The notes under the pieces were generated by a model. The model did not search any database and had not been told where the DNA came from. It worked only from the letters and a program-made list of their open reading frames with translations. A stretch of 64,000 nucleotides of DNA from Winogradskyella pacifica (GTDB taxonomy: Bacteria > Bacteroidota > Bacteroidia > Flavobacteriales > Flavobacteriaceae). Positions 1 to 8,525 of this stretch are shown here, piece by piece (the stretch's first letter is position 1; each line of letters opens with the position of its first letter). The position numbers were made by a program, and so were the translations under genes. The DNA is taken from NCBI RefSeq assembly GCF_013403915.1, contig NZ_JABFDI010000011.1:80468-144467 (forward strand), given 5' to 3'.

Positions 1-141
1 GCAAGTGAAGAAATGTATAAAGCGCAAGCAGAAGGTGGAGCACCAGAAGGTGGACCAACTGACGCAGGTGCAGGTGCAAAAGGACAAGCTGCTGATGATA
101 GTAGTGATGTTGAAGATGTAGACTTCGAAGAAGTTAAGTAA
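1..141 (+). CDS. dnaK: Molecular chaperone DnaK (Hsp70), C-terminal end only
   Basis: Only the last 46 codons are in the window, open at the left edge and ending in TAA at 139-141. The peptide has the Gly/Ala/Pro-rich disordered linker typical of bacterial Hsp70 and ends in the acidic tail DVEDVDFEEVK, which closely matches the conserved EEVD-like end of Bacteroidota DnaK. DnaK is a cytosolic ATP-dependent chaperone working with DnaJ and GrpE; the ATPase and substrate domains lie outside the window. A structured spacer and a terminator follow. Identity rests on the tail alone but the tail is distinctive. Confidence 0.93.
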   Translation, partial: ASEEMYKAQAEGGAPEGGPTDAGAGAKGQAADDSSDVEDVDFEEVK

Positions 142-150
142 GCAGAGAAC

Positions 151-282
151 CAACTTTTGCTTTTTTGTGAAAGTTGTGTGAATCGCTTATGCCAACTAAG
201 GTGGGTATCTCAGAGAGCCAAAATATGTTTTTGGCATATTTTGAGTGAATCACTTATCCCAAACTTGTTTGGGGATCTCAAC
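151..282 (+). repeat. Structured spacer after dnaK with two tandem stem-loop units
   Basis: The 352-base gap between dnaK and the next gene holds no coding sequence but several inverted repeats. Stems: CAACTTT (151-157) with AAAGTTG (170-176); GCCAAAA (217-223) with TTTTGGC (229-235); CCCAAA (258-263) with TTTGGG (268-273). Two units, about 178-213 and 244-280, share the frame GTGAATCrCTTATsCCAA...GGrTATCTCA or GGGATCTCA, and each can fold with its own centre sequence, so the stem is kept while the bases change. This could be an RNA processing or stability element in the dnaK transcript. No known family is recognised. Confidence 0.5.
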
Positions 283-334
283 AACAATTAAAGTCAGAAG
301 CTTGAAGAAGCTAAAGACTGAAATTATAGAGTGA

Positions 335-367
335 AAAACGCAATCATTAATTTGGTTGCGTTTTTTT
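335..367 (+). terminator. dnaK: Rho-independent terminator of dnaK
   Basis: Perfect 9-bp stem AAAACGCAA (335-343) / TTGCGTTTT (355-363) with an 11-base loop, followed by a run of T. It lies downstream of the dnaK stop and ahead of the next gene on the same strand. Confidence 0.8.
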
Positions 368-493
368 ATTTGCCTTTTTTTTTATTTTTTTTGATTCTCA
401 TCCAACCCTTTTAGTTTTAAAAGCGTTTTTAATAATAGAAGCGAAACTTAAGTGAGCTTTAAACAAACTAATAATCATTTAAAAACACATTTT

Positions 494-1009
494 ATGAAAA
501 AAGTAAACTACATTATTGTTTTAGCCTTTATCTTAAGTATTAATTTAATATCTGCTCAAGAAGAGAAAACGGATACATCAAAATTTTCATTAGGGTTTAC
601 TTTAAGTGAACAGTTGGTTGGTAAAGATTCTGGCGAAAACATTGAAGGAATTTTGGGCTATGCCATTACTTCCAATATGAGCATATATTTGTCAGCGGCA
701 AATGCCACGATGAGAAGTAAAGCATTAGATTCAAATTATAAATTAGATAAATATGCGATTCAAGTTGCTCATGATTTTGCAAAATCTGAAAGCACAAAAC
801 TAGAATCTATATTAGGGTTTTCATATCTCAATTTTGATAAAAAAATTCTTGAAGACGATAACAATGGACTAGGTATAGATTTAGGAGTTCAAACCACTTT
901 TAACTTAGAACATAGATTAAATTATGGGTTAAGAATTGTAGTAACTTACAGTAGTTTTTCACCAGGAGCTATATTGAATGCCGGTATTAATTTTAGTTAC
1001 AGAATATAA
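494..1009 (+). CDS. Small secreted beta-barrel-like outer-membrane protein, unknown function
   Basis: About 171 residues from ATG 494, which starts a clear signal peptide (MKKVNYIIVLAFILSINLISAQ, hydrophobic core then a site after AQ). The open frame reaches back to a GTG at 452, but that would put 14 extra residues before the signal peptide and is unlikely. The mature part has alternating hydrophobic/polar strands, Gly and aromatic residues and ends in a strand finishing FSYRI, as in small outer-membrane barrels (porin/OmpW-like size). No specific family is recognised. It lies 56 bp upstream of an ECF sigma factor on the same strand, so a link to that system is possible but not shown. Confidence 0.75.
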   Translation: MKKVNYIIVLAFILSINLISAQEEKTDTSKFSLGFTLSEQLVGKDSGENIEGILGYAITSNMSIYLSAANATMRSKALDSNYKLDKYAIQVAHDFAKSESTKLESILGFSYLNFDKKILEDDNNGLGIDLGVQTTFNLEHRLNYGLRIVVTYSSFSPGAILNAGINFSYRI

Positions 1010-1065
1010 ATCACTTTTAAATAGCCATATTTTAAATTACCTTATTCAATTATAAGTATAAAATA

Positions 1066-1632
1066 ATGTCAAAACTAGTATCTATAAATCAAAGTGTAAG
1101 TGAGCTGGTTGGATTAGCACAAAAATCCAATCAAAAAGCGCAGCTAGCACTATATGATACCTTTTCGGGAAAGATGCTTGGTGTTTGTAGGCAATACATT
1201 AGAGATTTACAATTTGCGGAAGATATAATGATCACATCGTTTCATAAAGCATTTCAAAATATTAATAAATATGAGCCTTATGGTAGTTTTGAGGGGTGGT
1301 TAAGACGCATAATGGTTCGCGAATGTATTTCATATTTACGCATTCAGAAGAATAAATTTAATGTGGTTGAAATTGGGGATTATTATTTTACACAACCAGC
1401 GTCAACGACAGATAATTCAACTTCGGATAGTATACAAAAGGCAGTGGACCAATTGCCAATTGGTTGTAAAACAATTTTTAACCTTTATGTGATTGAAGGT
1501 TATAAGCATAGAGAAATATCGGAGCTTTTAAATGTAAGTATCGGTACTTCAAAATCGCAATTAGCACATGCTAAAAAGCTTTTAAAATGTAGTCTGGCTA
1601 AATTAAATAATAAAGACAATGGAACCCAATAA
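1066..1632 (+). CDS. ECF-type RNA polymerase sigma factor (sigma-70 family)
   Basis: 188 residues, the normal size of an ECF factor. Region 2 is seen around residues 25-95 (DTFSGKMLGVCRQYI, AEDIMITSFHKAFQNI, GSFEGWLRRIMVREC) and region 4 around 125-180 (LPIGCKTIFNLYVIEGYKHREISELLNVSIGTSKSQLAHAKKLL), the latter with the helix-turn-helix that reads the -35 element. It should direct core polymerase to a small regulon. Its stop overlaps the next gene by 14 bp, so it is translationally coupled to a single-pass membrane protein in the position of an anti-sigma factor. The family call is secure; the stimulus and regulon are unknown. Confidence 0.93.
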   Translation: MSKLVSINQSVSELVGLAQKSNQKAQLALYDTFSGKMLGVCRQYIRDLQFAEDIMITSFHKAFQNINKYEPYGSFEGWLRRIMVRECISYLRIQKNKFNVVEIGDYYFTQPASTTDNSTSDSIQKAVDQLPIGCKTIFNLYVIEGYKHREISELLNVSIGTSKSQLAHAKKLLKCSLAKLNNKDNGTQ

Positions 1633-2389
1633 TATAGAAAAGTTAATTCAGAACAATTTTAAAGACCGGCATATAGAGCCGTCTTCACAAGCTAGAGAAC
1701 GCTTAATTATAGCCTTAAACTCGAAGCCAAAAAAGAAGAGAAAACTTTGGATACACTATGCGGTAGCTGCGTCTTTGGTTTTAGGTTTGATTTTTGTTGG
1801 TGGTACGTTTTTGTTTCATGAAGGAGTCGAAAAGCAAGCCATTGAAATCAGTTATGAAAAAGAAGTACCTAAAGAAACACAGCAGCAACACACTTCAGAT
1901 TCTGTAAATCATAATAAGGCTATAGTATTAGAAGCGCAGCAAGACTCTGAACAAGAACCTAAAATAAGAAAACAGTTTAAAATAGCTTCAAATTTAAATG
2001 AAACGGTTTCTAAAAATACAGTTACAAAACAAGACATTGAAACTACTGAGGAAGCTAAATTACTGACGGAAAATTCTACAATTGTTATAGATAAAGATCT
2101 TGTAAAAGCTAAAGAATCCGAAGATATAGCAGTTATAAAGTCTCCCCAACAATTTCAATATATTACAGCAGAGGAACTTTTGACGTCAACAGGAAAGGAT
2201 AGTAGTTTAAATTTAATTCAGAATAAAAAACAATTATCAGATTCTTATTTAGATGCTGACCAACTTTTACTCGAAATGGAAAAAGAACTATTCGACGAAA
2301 AAAACAAAAGCATTTTTAAGAAAGCAGGTAAGCAGCTTAAGCAAATAAACGAAGCTGTTGCCAACAGAAATTACGAACACAACAATTAA
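1619..2389 (+). CDS. Single-pass membrane protein, putative anti-sigma-like partner
   Basis: 256 residues. Residues 1-42 are cytoplasmic and basic (ends KPKKKRKLW); one membrane helix at about 43-66 (YAVAASLVLGLIFVGGTFLF); the remaining ~190 residues are polar, Glu/Lys/Gln-rich and probably disordered in the periplasm, with a final helical stretch. The ATG lies inside the end of the sigma gene (14-bp overlap). That arrangement, and the topology, fit an ECF anti-sigma factor, but no zinc-binding HxxxCxxC motif is present, so it is not a classical ZAS anti-sigma. Role inferred from position; sequence family not recognised. Confidence 0.75.
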   Translation: MEPNNIEKLIQNNFKDRHIEPSSQARERLIIALNSKPKKKRKLWIHYAVAASLVLGLIFVGGTFLFHEGVEKQAIEISYEKEVPKETQQQHTSDSVNHNKAIVLEAQQDSEQEPKIRKQFKIASNLNETVSKNTVTKQDIETTEEAKLLTENSTIVIDKDLVKAKESEDIAVIKSPQQFQYITAEELLTSTGKDSSLNLIQNKKQLSDSYLDADQLLLEMEKELFDEKNKSIFKKAGKQLKQINEAVANRNYEHNN

Positions 2390-2409
2390 TCACGTTAAAC
2401 CATTTTATT

Positions 2410-3459
2410 ATGAAGCAGACCATTTTATTAGTTGCCATACTATGTTGTACGCCATATTTAATGGCACAGACCAATATTTTTGAAGAAAAAGCCGCAATTA
2501 TTGCCTCGAGAATTGATTCTATCACCACTTCAGAAAAAAGCATCCTAAAAAAAGAGATTAAGAAGATTGATAAGATGGTAGAAAAAAATGAGATCACTGC
2601 AGACGCAGCTGGGGTAGAAAAAAAGAAACTTGCTGCTTACCATGCAAAACGCATTAATGCTGCTGTTTTTATTGAAGAACAAAAGTTACAATTATTAATA
2701 AAAAATAAGGTTAATGGTAAATTAGAGCGTACTGAGGAACTAGATAAACCATTCATAAGCGTTTTTAAAGAGGAAAATTTTTATAATGATTCTATTAGCG
2801 GTTTAAAAGTTGAAAAGCGTTTCACAACTCAATTTGTCTTTGCTTTAGGTATAAATACCGTTTTAAATGGAGGTGATTATTATGGAGATGGCTTTAAGGT
2901 GAATCCGATAGGTTACGGTGAGTTAGGCTTTACTTTTAAATATAGACTTAAAGAAAATACAAATCTTTGGAATCTAAAATTTGGATTATCAATGATGACA
3001 GATGAAATAAGACCAAAAGAGGATAATGATGTATTGGTTACTAATGGCAACCAAACGACGCTTCAAGATATTGGTTTTGACTTAAAAAAATCGAGATTAA
3101 ATAATTTATCATTTGGAATTCCTGTGCATTTAGAATTAGATTTTTCAAAGCCACAATACCACAGTAAAACGGAGCAAACCTATTTAAGATCTCAGCGTGG
3201 TTTTAGATTAGGTCTTGGGGGATTTTTCTCAGTAAGGACTCAGACATCCCAATTTATTAAATATAAAGAAGGAGGTAAAGATATAAAGCAGACAGAAACT
3301 TACCACTTTAATATGAACAGTTTTAATTTTGGACCAAGTGTTTATTTTGGTTATAGAGATGTAAGTATGTATGCAAAATATGATGTGAATCCCGTATTTA
3401 AAGATAATCCTGAAGACATAAATACACTTTCAATTGGTTTAAGGGTGGATATAAATTAG
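2410..3459 (+). CDS. Secreted outer-membrane protein with coiled coil and barrel, unknown function
   Basis: 349 residues. Signal peptide 1-19 (ends LMAQ); a Lys/Glu-rich helical or coiled-coil segment at about 22-105 (repeated EKKxx patterns); then a region of amphipathic strands from about 130 to the end (FVFALGINTVLNGG, LGFTFKYRL, LGLGGFFSVRT, NFGPSVYFGYRDV, LSIGLRVDIN) typical of an outer-membrane beta-barrel. It starts 20 bp after the anti-sigma-like gene and is last in the sigma operon, followed by a terminator, so it may be the sensor or a target of that system. No family name can be given. Confidence 0.8.
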   Translation: MKQTILLVAILCCTPYLMAQTNIFEEKAAIIASRIDSITTSEKSILKKEIKKIDKMVEKNEITADAAGVEKKKLAAYHAKRINAAVFIEEQKLQLLIKNKVNGKLERTEELDKPFISVFKEENFYNDSISGLKVEKRFTTQFVFALGINTVLNGGDYYGDGFKVNPIGYGELGFTFKYRLKENTNLWNLKFGLSMMTDEIRPKEDNDVLVTNGNQTTLQDIGFDLKKSRLNNLSFGIPVHLELDFSKPQYHSKTEQTYLRSQRGFRLGLGGFFSVRTQTSQFIKYKEGGKDIKQTETYHFNMNSFNFGPSVYFGYRDVSMYAKYDVNPVFKDNPEDINTLSIGLRVDIN

Positions 3460-3491
3460 AATGTAAATCCAATTATTTGGTTTGTAAATTC

Positions 3492-3535
3492 AACGTAATC
3501 ACTTTAGAATTCCTTAAGTCGATTACGTTTTCTTT
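3492..3535 (+). terminator. Rho-independent terminator of the sigma factor operon
   Basis: Stem AACGTAATC (3492-3500) / GATTACGTT (3521-3529), with inner pairing of ACTT and AAGT, followed by a T-rich stretch. It closes the 1066-3459 operon. Confidence 0.7.
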
Positions 3536-3685
3536 TATGAATTTTTGAATCTTCAATTTTAGATGAAAACCAACTCTTTGTATTGATGTTAATCCCAATT
3601 ATCTTAAGTAACATGTTTAACTGAAAGCATCAATTTTCACTATTATTTATTTAAGTTTTGTACTTTCGAAGTCTAATATATAAGA

Positions 3686-4915
3686 ATGTCTTTTTCAATC
3701 CAAATCAAAACCGATTACACCCCAAAACGATTAGCTGTAAAACTTAACGCTAAAGGAGAACAGTTCGTAGTTAAAGGGCATCCTTGGGTGTTTTCTAATA
3801 GTATAGTTAAGATTAACGATGATGCTAATACAGGTGATTTAGCTATCATTTTCAGTAAGAATAAAAACAAAGTCGTTGGTTTAGGATTGTATGATGCAGA
3901 TTCTCCAATCCGTATTAAAATTATTCATAATGCCGAAACTAAAGTTGAGGTTAATGCCGATTTTTTTCAGCATAAAATTAAATTGGCTTTTGAGAAGCGT
4001 TCAGAGTTACTTTTAACCAATACTAATAGTTACCGCTTATTATTTGGTGAAAATGATGGTTTCCCTGGGTTAATAGCTGATGTATATGATTCCGTATTAG
4101 TGGTAAAAGTATACTCCGAAATTTGGTTACCTTATTTAGAGCCTATTCTAGAAAGTTTACAAAAAACGTCAAAGGCTGAAACCATCGTAATGCGTTTAAG
4201 TAGAAGCTTGCAGAATAGTAAAAACCATTCTTTAAAGGATGGTGAAGTTATTTTTGGCACACTAAACAATGAAGTTGTAGAATTTGTAGAACATGGTGTT
4301 AATTTTTCTGCCAATGTTATAAAAGGTCACAAAACGGGTTATTTTTTAGATCATAGAGACAACAGAAGACGTGTTGGCGAATTAAGTAAAGGCAAATCAG
4401 TTTTAGATGTATTTTCTTATGCTGGTGGATTTTCAGTACATGCTTTAGCAAAGGGGGCAACCGATGTTACAAGTTTAGATATAAGTAAGCAAGCTTTAGA
4501 TATGGCTCGCGAAAACGGAAAATTAAATGCTTATACAGGTCAACATAAAACTATCTCGGGTGATGCATTTGCAGAAATGAAGGCCTTAATAGCAAAAGGT
4601 AAAACCTATGATGTTGTAGTAATCGATCCACCAAGTTTTGCTAAGCAACAATCAGAAATAGATTTAGCAAAAAAGAAATATGCACAATTAGCTGAACTAG
4701 GAGAACAGCTGACTGCTAAAAATGGACTTTTAGTTTTAGCATCATGCTCTTCAAGAGTATTGGCACAAGCTTTTTTCGATTTGAATTCTCAGGTCTTAAA
4801 TTCTCAATCAAGACTTTTTGAAACAGAACTTAAAACCAAACACGATAGTGATCATCCAATTGCATTCCCTGAAGGAGCCTATTTAAAATGCGGCTATTAT
4901 CGATTTTTAGAATAA
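3686..4915 (+). CDS. Class I SAM-dependent rRNA methyltransferase, RlmI/RlmK-like
   Basis: 409 residues, close to the ~395-400 of RlmI. An N-terminal PUA domain is at about 12-90 (KGHPWVFSNSI), an EEHEE-like linker to about 190, and a Rossmann methyltransferase domain after that: SAM-binding motif VLDVFSYAGGFSVHAL at about 240-255, then LDISKQALDMARENGKLN, and the DPPSFAKQ catalytic motif near residue 315. Family members methylate C5 of cytosine in 23S rRNA (RlmI, m5C1962). A near-consensus -7 box TACTTTCG lies at 3661-3668. The family is certain; the exact modified base is inferred. Confidence 0.92.
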   Translation: MSFSIQIKTDYTPKRLAVKLNAKGEQFVVKGHPWVFSNSIVKINDDANTGDLAIIFSKNKNKVVGLGLYDADSPIRIKIIHNAETKVEVNADFFQHKIKLAFEKRSELLLTNTNSYRLLFGENDGFPGLIADVYDSVLVVKVYSEIWLPYLEPILESLQKTSKAETIVMRLSRSLQNSKNHSLKDGEVIFGTLNNEVVEFVEHGVNFSANVIKGHKTGYFLDHRDNRRRVGELSKGKSVLDVFSYAGGFSVHALAKGATDVTSLDISKQALDMARENGKLNAYTGQHKTISGDAFAEMKALIAKGKTYDVVVIDPPSFAKQQSEIDLAKKKYAQLAELGEQLTAKNGLLVLASCSSRVLAQAFFDLNSQVLNSQSRLFETELKTKHDSDHPIAFPEGAYLKCGYYRFLE

Positions 4916-5057
4916 TTCAAGTTCTTTGTAAATAAATACTACTAGAGTTTTATGGTAATTTCATAATTTAGAACTCTAATTTTAGTGTTATCTTAATAAT
5001 GGTAAGATTTATTTCATAATTCGCAACCAACTGTTATGCACGCATAATAAATTACTT

Positions 5058-5065
5058 TATATTTG
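5058..5065 (+). promoter_or_regulatory. Bacteroidota -7 promoter box (TATATTTG)
   Basis: Exact TAnnTTTG match 54 bp before the ATG of the nitronate monooxygenase-like gene at 5120, in an AT-rich gap. Confidence 0.55.
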
Positions 5066-5119
5066 TAATCATATAACTAAGTTATAATAATACGTTTTTC
5101 ATTTTATTAGCAAAAAACT

Positions 5120-6067
5120 ATGCAAACCAAACTTACTGAGTTACTCGATATTAAGCACCCAATTATTCAAGCACCAATGTTTTTAGTCTCTAATGTTGCT
5201 ATGGTAACAGAAGCTATGAAAGCGGGAATAGCAGGTTGTATTCCAGCATTAAACTACAGAACTTTAGAAGAGTTAAGATCAGCTTTAAAAGAACTTAAGG
5301 CTAGTAAAGTTGAAGGTGGTTCGTTTGGATTCAATCTAATTGTGAACAAATCTAATGTAAAGTATAAAGGACAGTTAGAAGTGATTTGCGAAGAAGGTTG
5401 TGACTTTATAATAACCTCTTTAGGAAGTCCGGAAGAAACCATCAGACAAGCACATGCTGTAGGTATAAAAGTGTTTTGTGATGTTACCGATTTAAGATTT
5501 GCCAAAAAAGTAGAACAGTTAGGTGCTGATGCGGCAATCGCTGTTAATAATGAAGCTGGTGGACATAGAGGAAATTTATCACCAGAAGAATTAACAAATT
5601 TGTTAAGTAAAGAATTAAAAATCCCTGTGATTTCTGCAGGTGGAGTAGGTTGTAAAGCAGATATTGATACAATGTTAAGCTACGGGGCAGAAGGTGTTTC
5701 TGTTGGAAGTCCGTTTATTGCTTCCGTTGAAGCTGGTGTTACAGAAGAATACAAACAAGCTTGTGTAGATTACGGAGCTAAAGATATTATTATGACAGAG
5801 CGTATTTCTGGTACACCTTGTACGGTAATTAACACGCCATATGTTCAGAAAATTGGAACCAAAGCGACTTGGATTGAAAATGTATTAAATAAAAGTAAAA
5901 CCCTAAAAAAATGGGTAAAAATGATCCGTTTTTCAATAGGGATGAAAGCGACTGAAAAAGCAGCGAAAAAAGCGACTTACAAAACGGTTTGGGTGGCTGG
6001 CCCAAGTATTGAGCATACCACAGAGATTCTTCCGGTAAAAGCTATAGTAGAGAAATTAGTTAATTAA
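5120..6067 (+). CDS. Nitronate monooxygenase (2-nitropropane dioxygenase family), FMN-dependent
   Basis: 315 residues, usual for the family. A TIM-barrel flavoprotein: N-terminal KHPIIQAPMF, the NNEAGGHRG loop near residues 142-150 with the conserved His, the phosphate-binding VISAGGVG (about 173-180) and YGAEGVSVGSPFIAS (about 193-207). Family members oxidise alkyl nitronates (for example propionate-3-nitronate) with FMN and oxygen in the cytosol; some homologues are enoyl-ACP reductases (FabK) or have unknown substrates, so the substrate is not certain. Its stop codon overlaps the next ATG by one base (TAATG), so the two genes are coupled. Confidence 0.88.
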   Translation: MQTKLTELLDIKHPIIQAPMFLVSNVAMVTEAMKAGIAGCIPALNYRTLEELRSALKELKASKVEGGSFGFNLIVNKSNVKYKGQLEVICEEGCDFIITSLGSPEETIRQAHAVGIKVFCDVTDLRFAKKVEQLGADAAIAVNNEAGGHRGNLSPEELTNLLSKELKIPVISAGGVGCKADIDTMLSYGAEGVSVGSPFIASVEAGVTEEYKQACVDYGAKDIIMTERISGTPCTVINTPYVQKIGTKATWIENVLNKSKTLKKWVKMIRFSIGMKATEKAAKKATYKTVWVAGPSIEHTTEILPVKAIVEKLVN

Positions 6068-6501
6068 TGGCAATAACTTCAAAGACCATCAAGTACAGTA
6101 TAATTATTATAGGGATTTTAGGATTGCTTTTTATCGGAGCTATACTTTTTTTCATTTTATATGAATCTAAAAAAGATATTTCCAAAGAAGAACCTTATGT
6201 TTCTTTTTTAAATAAACCTCAAAAATTAAAAGCAATTAGTACCGTTCGTTGGCATAAAGACAACCTACGTTTTAGTCATTACAGTTTGGAGGTTAATGAT
6301 GATTCTTACCATAATAACGAAGATGTTAAGTCTGTAAAACAATACCAACCTGGTGATATAATTACGTTTTATGCGGCAAAATCATATTTTAGTAATCATG
6401 TTGGAGAAAGCTTTTATCTTATCGCTCGCGATACTTTAGATACAGGTGAAGTTATAGAATTTCAATATTACTACACACCTGGTGCCTTACCGTTTGACTA
6501 A
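6067..6501 (+). CDS. Single-pass membrane protein of unknown function
   Basis: 144 residues. One N-terminal membrane helix at about 9-32 (YSIIIIGILGLLFIGAILFF), then a ~110-residue extracytoplasmic domain with many aromatic and beta-type residues (TVRWHKDNLRFSHYSLEV, GDIITFYAAKSYF, GEVIEFQYYYTPG). It may be a membrane-anchored beta domain. It starts inside the stop of the nitronate monooxygenase gene. No family recognised. Confidence 0.75.
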   Translation: MAITSKTIKYSIIIIGILGLLFIGAILFFILYESKKDISKEEPYVSFLNKPQKLKAISTVRWHKDNLRFSHYSLEVNDDSYHNNEDVKSVKQYQPGDIITFYAAKSYFSNHVGESFYLIARDTLDTGEVIEFQYYYTPGALPFD

Positions 6502-6594
6502 TACGATTCTAGTTTAGAAAAAAAAAAGATTTTTGAAGCGGAGATTAGTTTTGATACTATTATAATACTTACTTATAAGAACATAATCGATAAT

Positions 6595-7317
6595 ATGACC
6601 TATAATGAAATCATAGACTGTCTTTATGACTTACAAGACAAAGATAAAGTGGTGTTTAAAGCGAAGAAATTCGGAATTATCTCAAATAATTCATTAGGCA
6701 TTTATCATAAGGATTTAAAAGTAATAGCTAAAGAAATTGGTACGGACAACCAACTAGCTTTACAGCTTTTTGATAGCGGAATTTATGAAGCGCGTTTATT
6801 ATGCAGTAAACTATTTAAGCCCAAAGACGTTACAGAAGCGCTCATGGAAAAATGGGTAAAGACCTTTGAGAATTGGGAAATATGTGACAGCTTTTGTATG
6901 GGGTTGTTTTCAAAAAGCGACTTTGCTATTGCTAAAATATTAGAATGGTCAGAAAGAGAATCTGAGTTTGAAAAAAGAGCCGCATTTGCTACTTTAGCAT
7001 CATATTGTATGGCAGATAAAACTTCAGATAACGGCTTATTTGAACCGTTTTTCTCAGTTATAAAACGTGAGTCTAATGACGATAGAATATACGTTAAAAA
7101 AGCAGTCAATTGGACTTTAAGAAATATAGGAAAACGCAATGTAGACCTCAATGTTAGAGCTATAGAAGTCGCTAATGAAATCCTAGAATTTGAAAGTAAA
7201 TCAGCCCAATGGATTGCAAAAAATGCTATAACCGAATTACGAAAAGAAGGCATTAGAATGTCCGATTATCCGAGAGCTATTTATAGAATTCCGGTTGCTA
7301 AGATTCATGAAGCTTAA
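6595..7317 (+). CDS. DNA alkylation repair protein, AlkD-like HEAT-repeat glycosylase
   Basis: 240 residues, matching the AlkD family (~230-240). The sequence is all-helical with HEAT-like repeats. Family hallmarks seen: the W-x-x-CDSFC segment near residues 96-103 (Trp and Asp positions of the AlkD active cleft), EKRAAFATLASY near 123-134, and KAVNWTLRNIGKRN near 164-177. AlkD removes N3- and N7-alkyl purines from DNA without base flipping. Note that AlkC/AlkD relatives also include non-enzymatic members, so activity is inferred. It stands alone between a membrane protein and a VOC gene. Confidence 0.85.
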   Translation: MTYNEIIDCLYDLQDKDKVVFKAKKFGIISNNSLGIYHKDLKVIAKEIGTDNQLALQLFDSGIYEARLLCSKLFKPKDVTEALMEKWVKTFENWEICDSFCMGLFSKSDFAIAKILEWSERESEFEKRAAFATLASYCMADKTSDNGLFEPFFSVIKRESNDDRIYVKKAVNWTLRNIGKRNVDLNVRAIEVANEILEFESKSAQWIAKNAITELRKEGIRMSDYPRAIYRIPVAKIHEA

Positions 7318-7347
7318 ATGTCACTTTATTATTTATAATTTAGATGT

Positions 7348-7722
7348 ATGAAATTAAAGCCAAAATCTATAAGACCATTCATAGGTTCAAAAGATTACAA
7401 CCTTTCTAGAGAATTTTATCGGGATCTAGGATTTGATGAATTTGTTATTTCTCATAATATGTCTGTCTTTAAAACAGGTGAGTTCGCCTTTTATTTACAA
7501 GATTATTACGCAAAAGATTGGGTAGATAACACCATGATTTTTCTAGAAGTTGATAATGTTCAACACCATCTGCAACATTTGAAGCAAAGTGGATTAATAG
7601 AAAAGTACGAAAACGTCAGATGTTCAGATATTGTTTATAATGATTGGGGACATGAGTTTTTTCTTCATGATCCTTCAGGTATACTTTGGCATTTTGGAGA
7701 ATTCAAAACTGAAGTTAAATAA
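7348..7722 (+). CDS. VOC-superfamily (glyoxalase/bleomycin-resistance fold) protein
   Basis: 124 residues, the size of a single two-module VOC protein. Opening SIRPFIGSKDYNLSREFYRDLGF, the middle MIFLEVDNVQHHLQHL and the end FFLHDPSGILWHFGEF are the paired beta-alpha-beta-beta-beta modules. The C-terminal DPSGxLWHF motif is typical of the glyoxalase/bleomycin-resistance/dioxygenase fold. Members range from glyoxalase I to metal-free binding proteins, so no reaction can be assigned. It begins 30 bp after the AlkD-like gene and may share its transcript. Confidence 0.87.
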   Translation: MKLKPKSIRPFIGSKDYNLSREFYRDLGFDEFVISHNMSVFKTGEFAFYLQDYYAKDWVDNTMIFLEVDNVQHHLQHLKQSGLIEKYENVRCSDIVYNDWGHEFFLHDPSGILWHFGEFKTEVK

Positions 7723-7840
7723 CCGTTTCTAATAGCTCAATATTTTCATAAACTCTTGGTAATAAATTTGTTTGTAACAAAATAGCCTGTTTTACGACGT
7801 ATAATGTAGAACACATGTTTAATAAAAAAAGAAAAAAGTT

Positions 7841-8161
7841 ATGATTAATAAAGGAGCAATAGTATTAGGAGCATTAATTGGAGCAGCGGCAGGAGTGTTG
7901 TTAGCCCCAGAAAAAGGAAGCGTTACAAGAGATAAGCTTAAAAAAGAAGGTAAAATAATTAAAAATCAGGTTACTAGCGATTTTTCTGAAGTAAAAGAAG
8001 ATTTATCTAAAGCAGCCGCTTCTGGTAAAGAAAAGTTTAAACAAGATTTAGAAGATTTCGCTTCAAAATCGAGTTACAAAACAGAACAAGCTATTACATT
8101 TTTAGAAAAGCAATTAGCTATTTTAAAAGATAAGAATAAAACATTACAGAAGACAAGCTAA
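7841..8161 (+). CDS. YtxH-domain protein
   Basis: 106 residues. N-terminal hydrophobic glycine-zipper helix (ALIGAAAGVLLAPEKGS, about 6-25) followed directly by TRDKLKKEG, which is the YtxH signature, then a long charged amphipathic helix with repeated KE/DL patterns to the end. YtxH-family proteins are small membrane-associated stress or biofilm-linked proteins of poorly known function. A strong terminator follows, so the gene is probably a single unit. Confidence 0.85.
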   Translation: MINKGAIVLGALIGAAAGVLLAPEKGSVTRDKLKKEGKIIKNQVTSDFSEVKEDLSKAAASGKEKFKQDLEDFASKSSYKTEQAITFLEKQLAILKDKNKTLQKTS

Positions 8162-8206
8162 TGTAATGTTTTCACTCATATTATAAATTTATGTTTTTGC
8201 AAAAAC

Positions 8207-8246
8207 GAGTCTTTTCAAACCTTGAAAAGACTCATTTTTACGTTTT
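8207..8246 (+). terminator. Rho-independent terminator after the YtxH gene
   Basis: Perfect 12-bp stem GAGTCTTTTCAA (8207-8218) / TTGAAAAGACTC (8222-8233) with a 3-base loop, then T-rich sequence. It sits in a 364-base gap; the remaining part (8247-8525) is AT-rich with long T tracts and presumably holds the promoter of the large kinase, but no exact TAnnTTTG box was found. Confidence 0.82.
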
Positions 8247-8525
8247 TATAAAAAGTTATCCTCATTTTTTTTTTTTATAAATTCCTATTAACTTAATGTA
8301 TGACGCTTAAAAACATTAACAAAATTTTTGTATTTTAACGTTTTATCTATTTGTATTACCCCAAGTCATATTTGTCTTTTTTTTTATTTATAAGTGACTC
8401 TCAATGAATTGAATGTGTCTAAACATGTATACGCGGGAAGTATTATAGTTAAAATATTTTTTATAGCAAATGTATTTAAACGTTTCTGTTTGTTTTGACA
8501 GGCGTATTTTATTTATTAAAAAACT

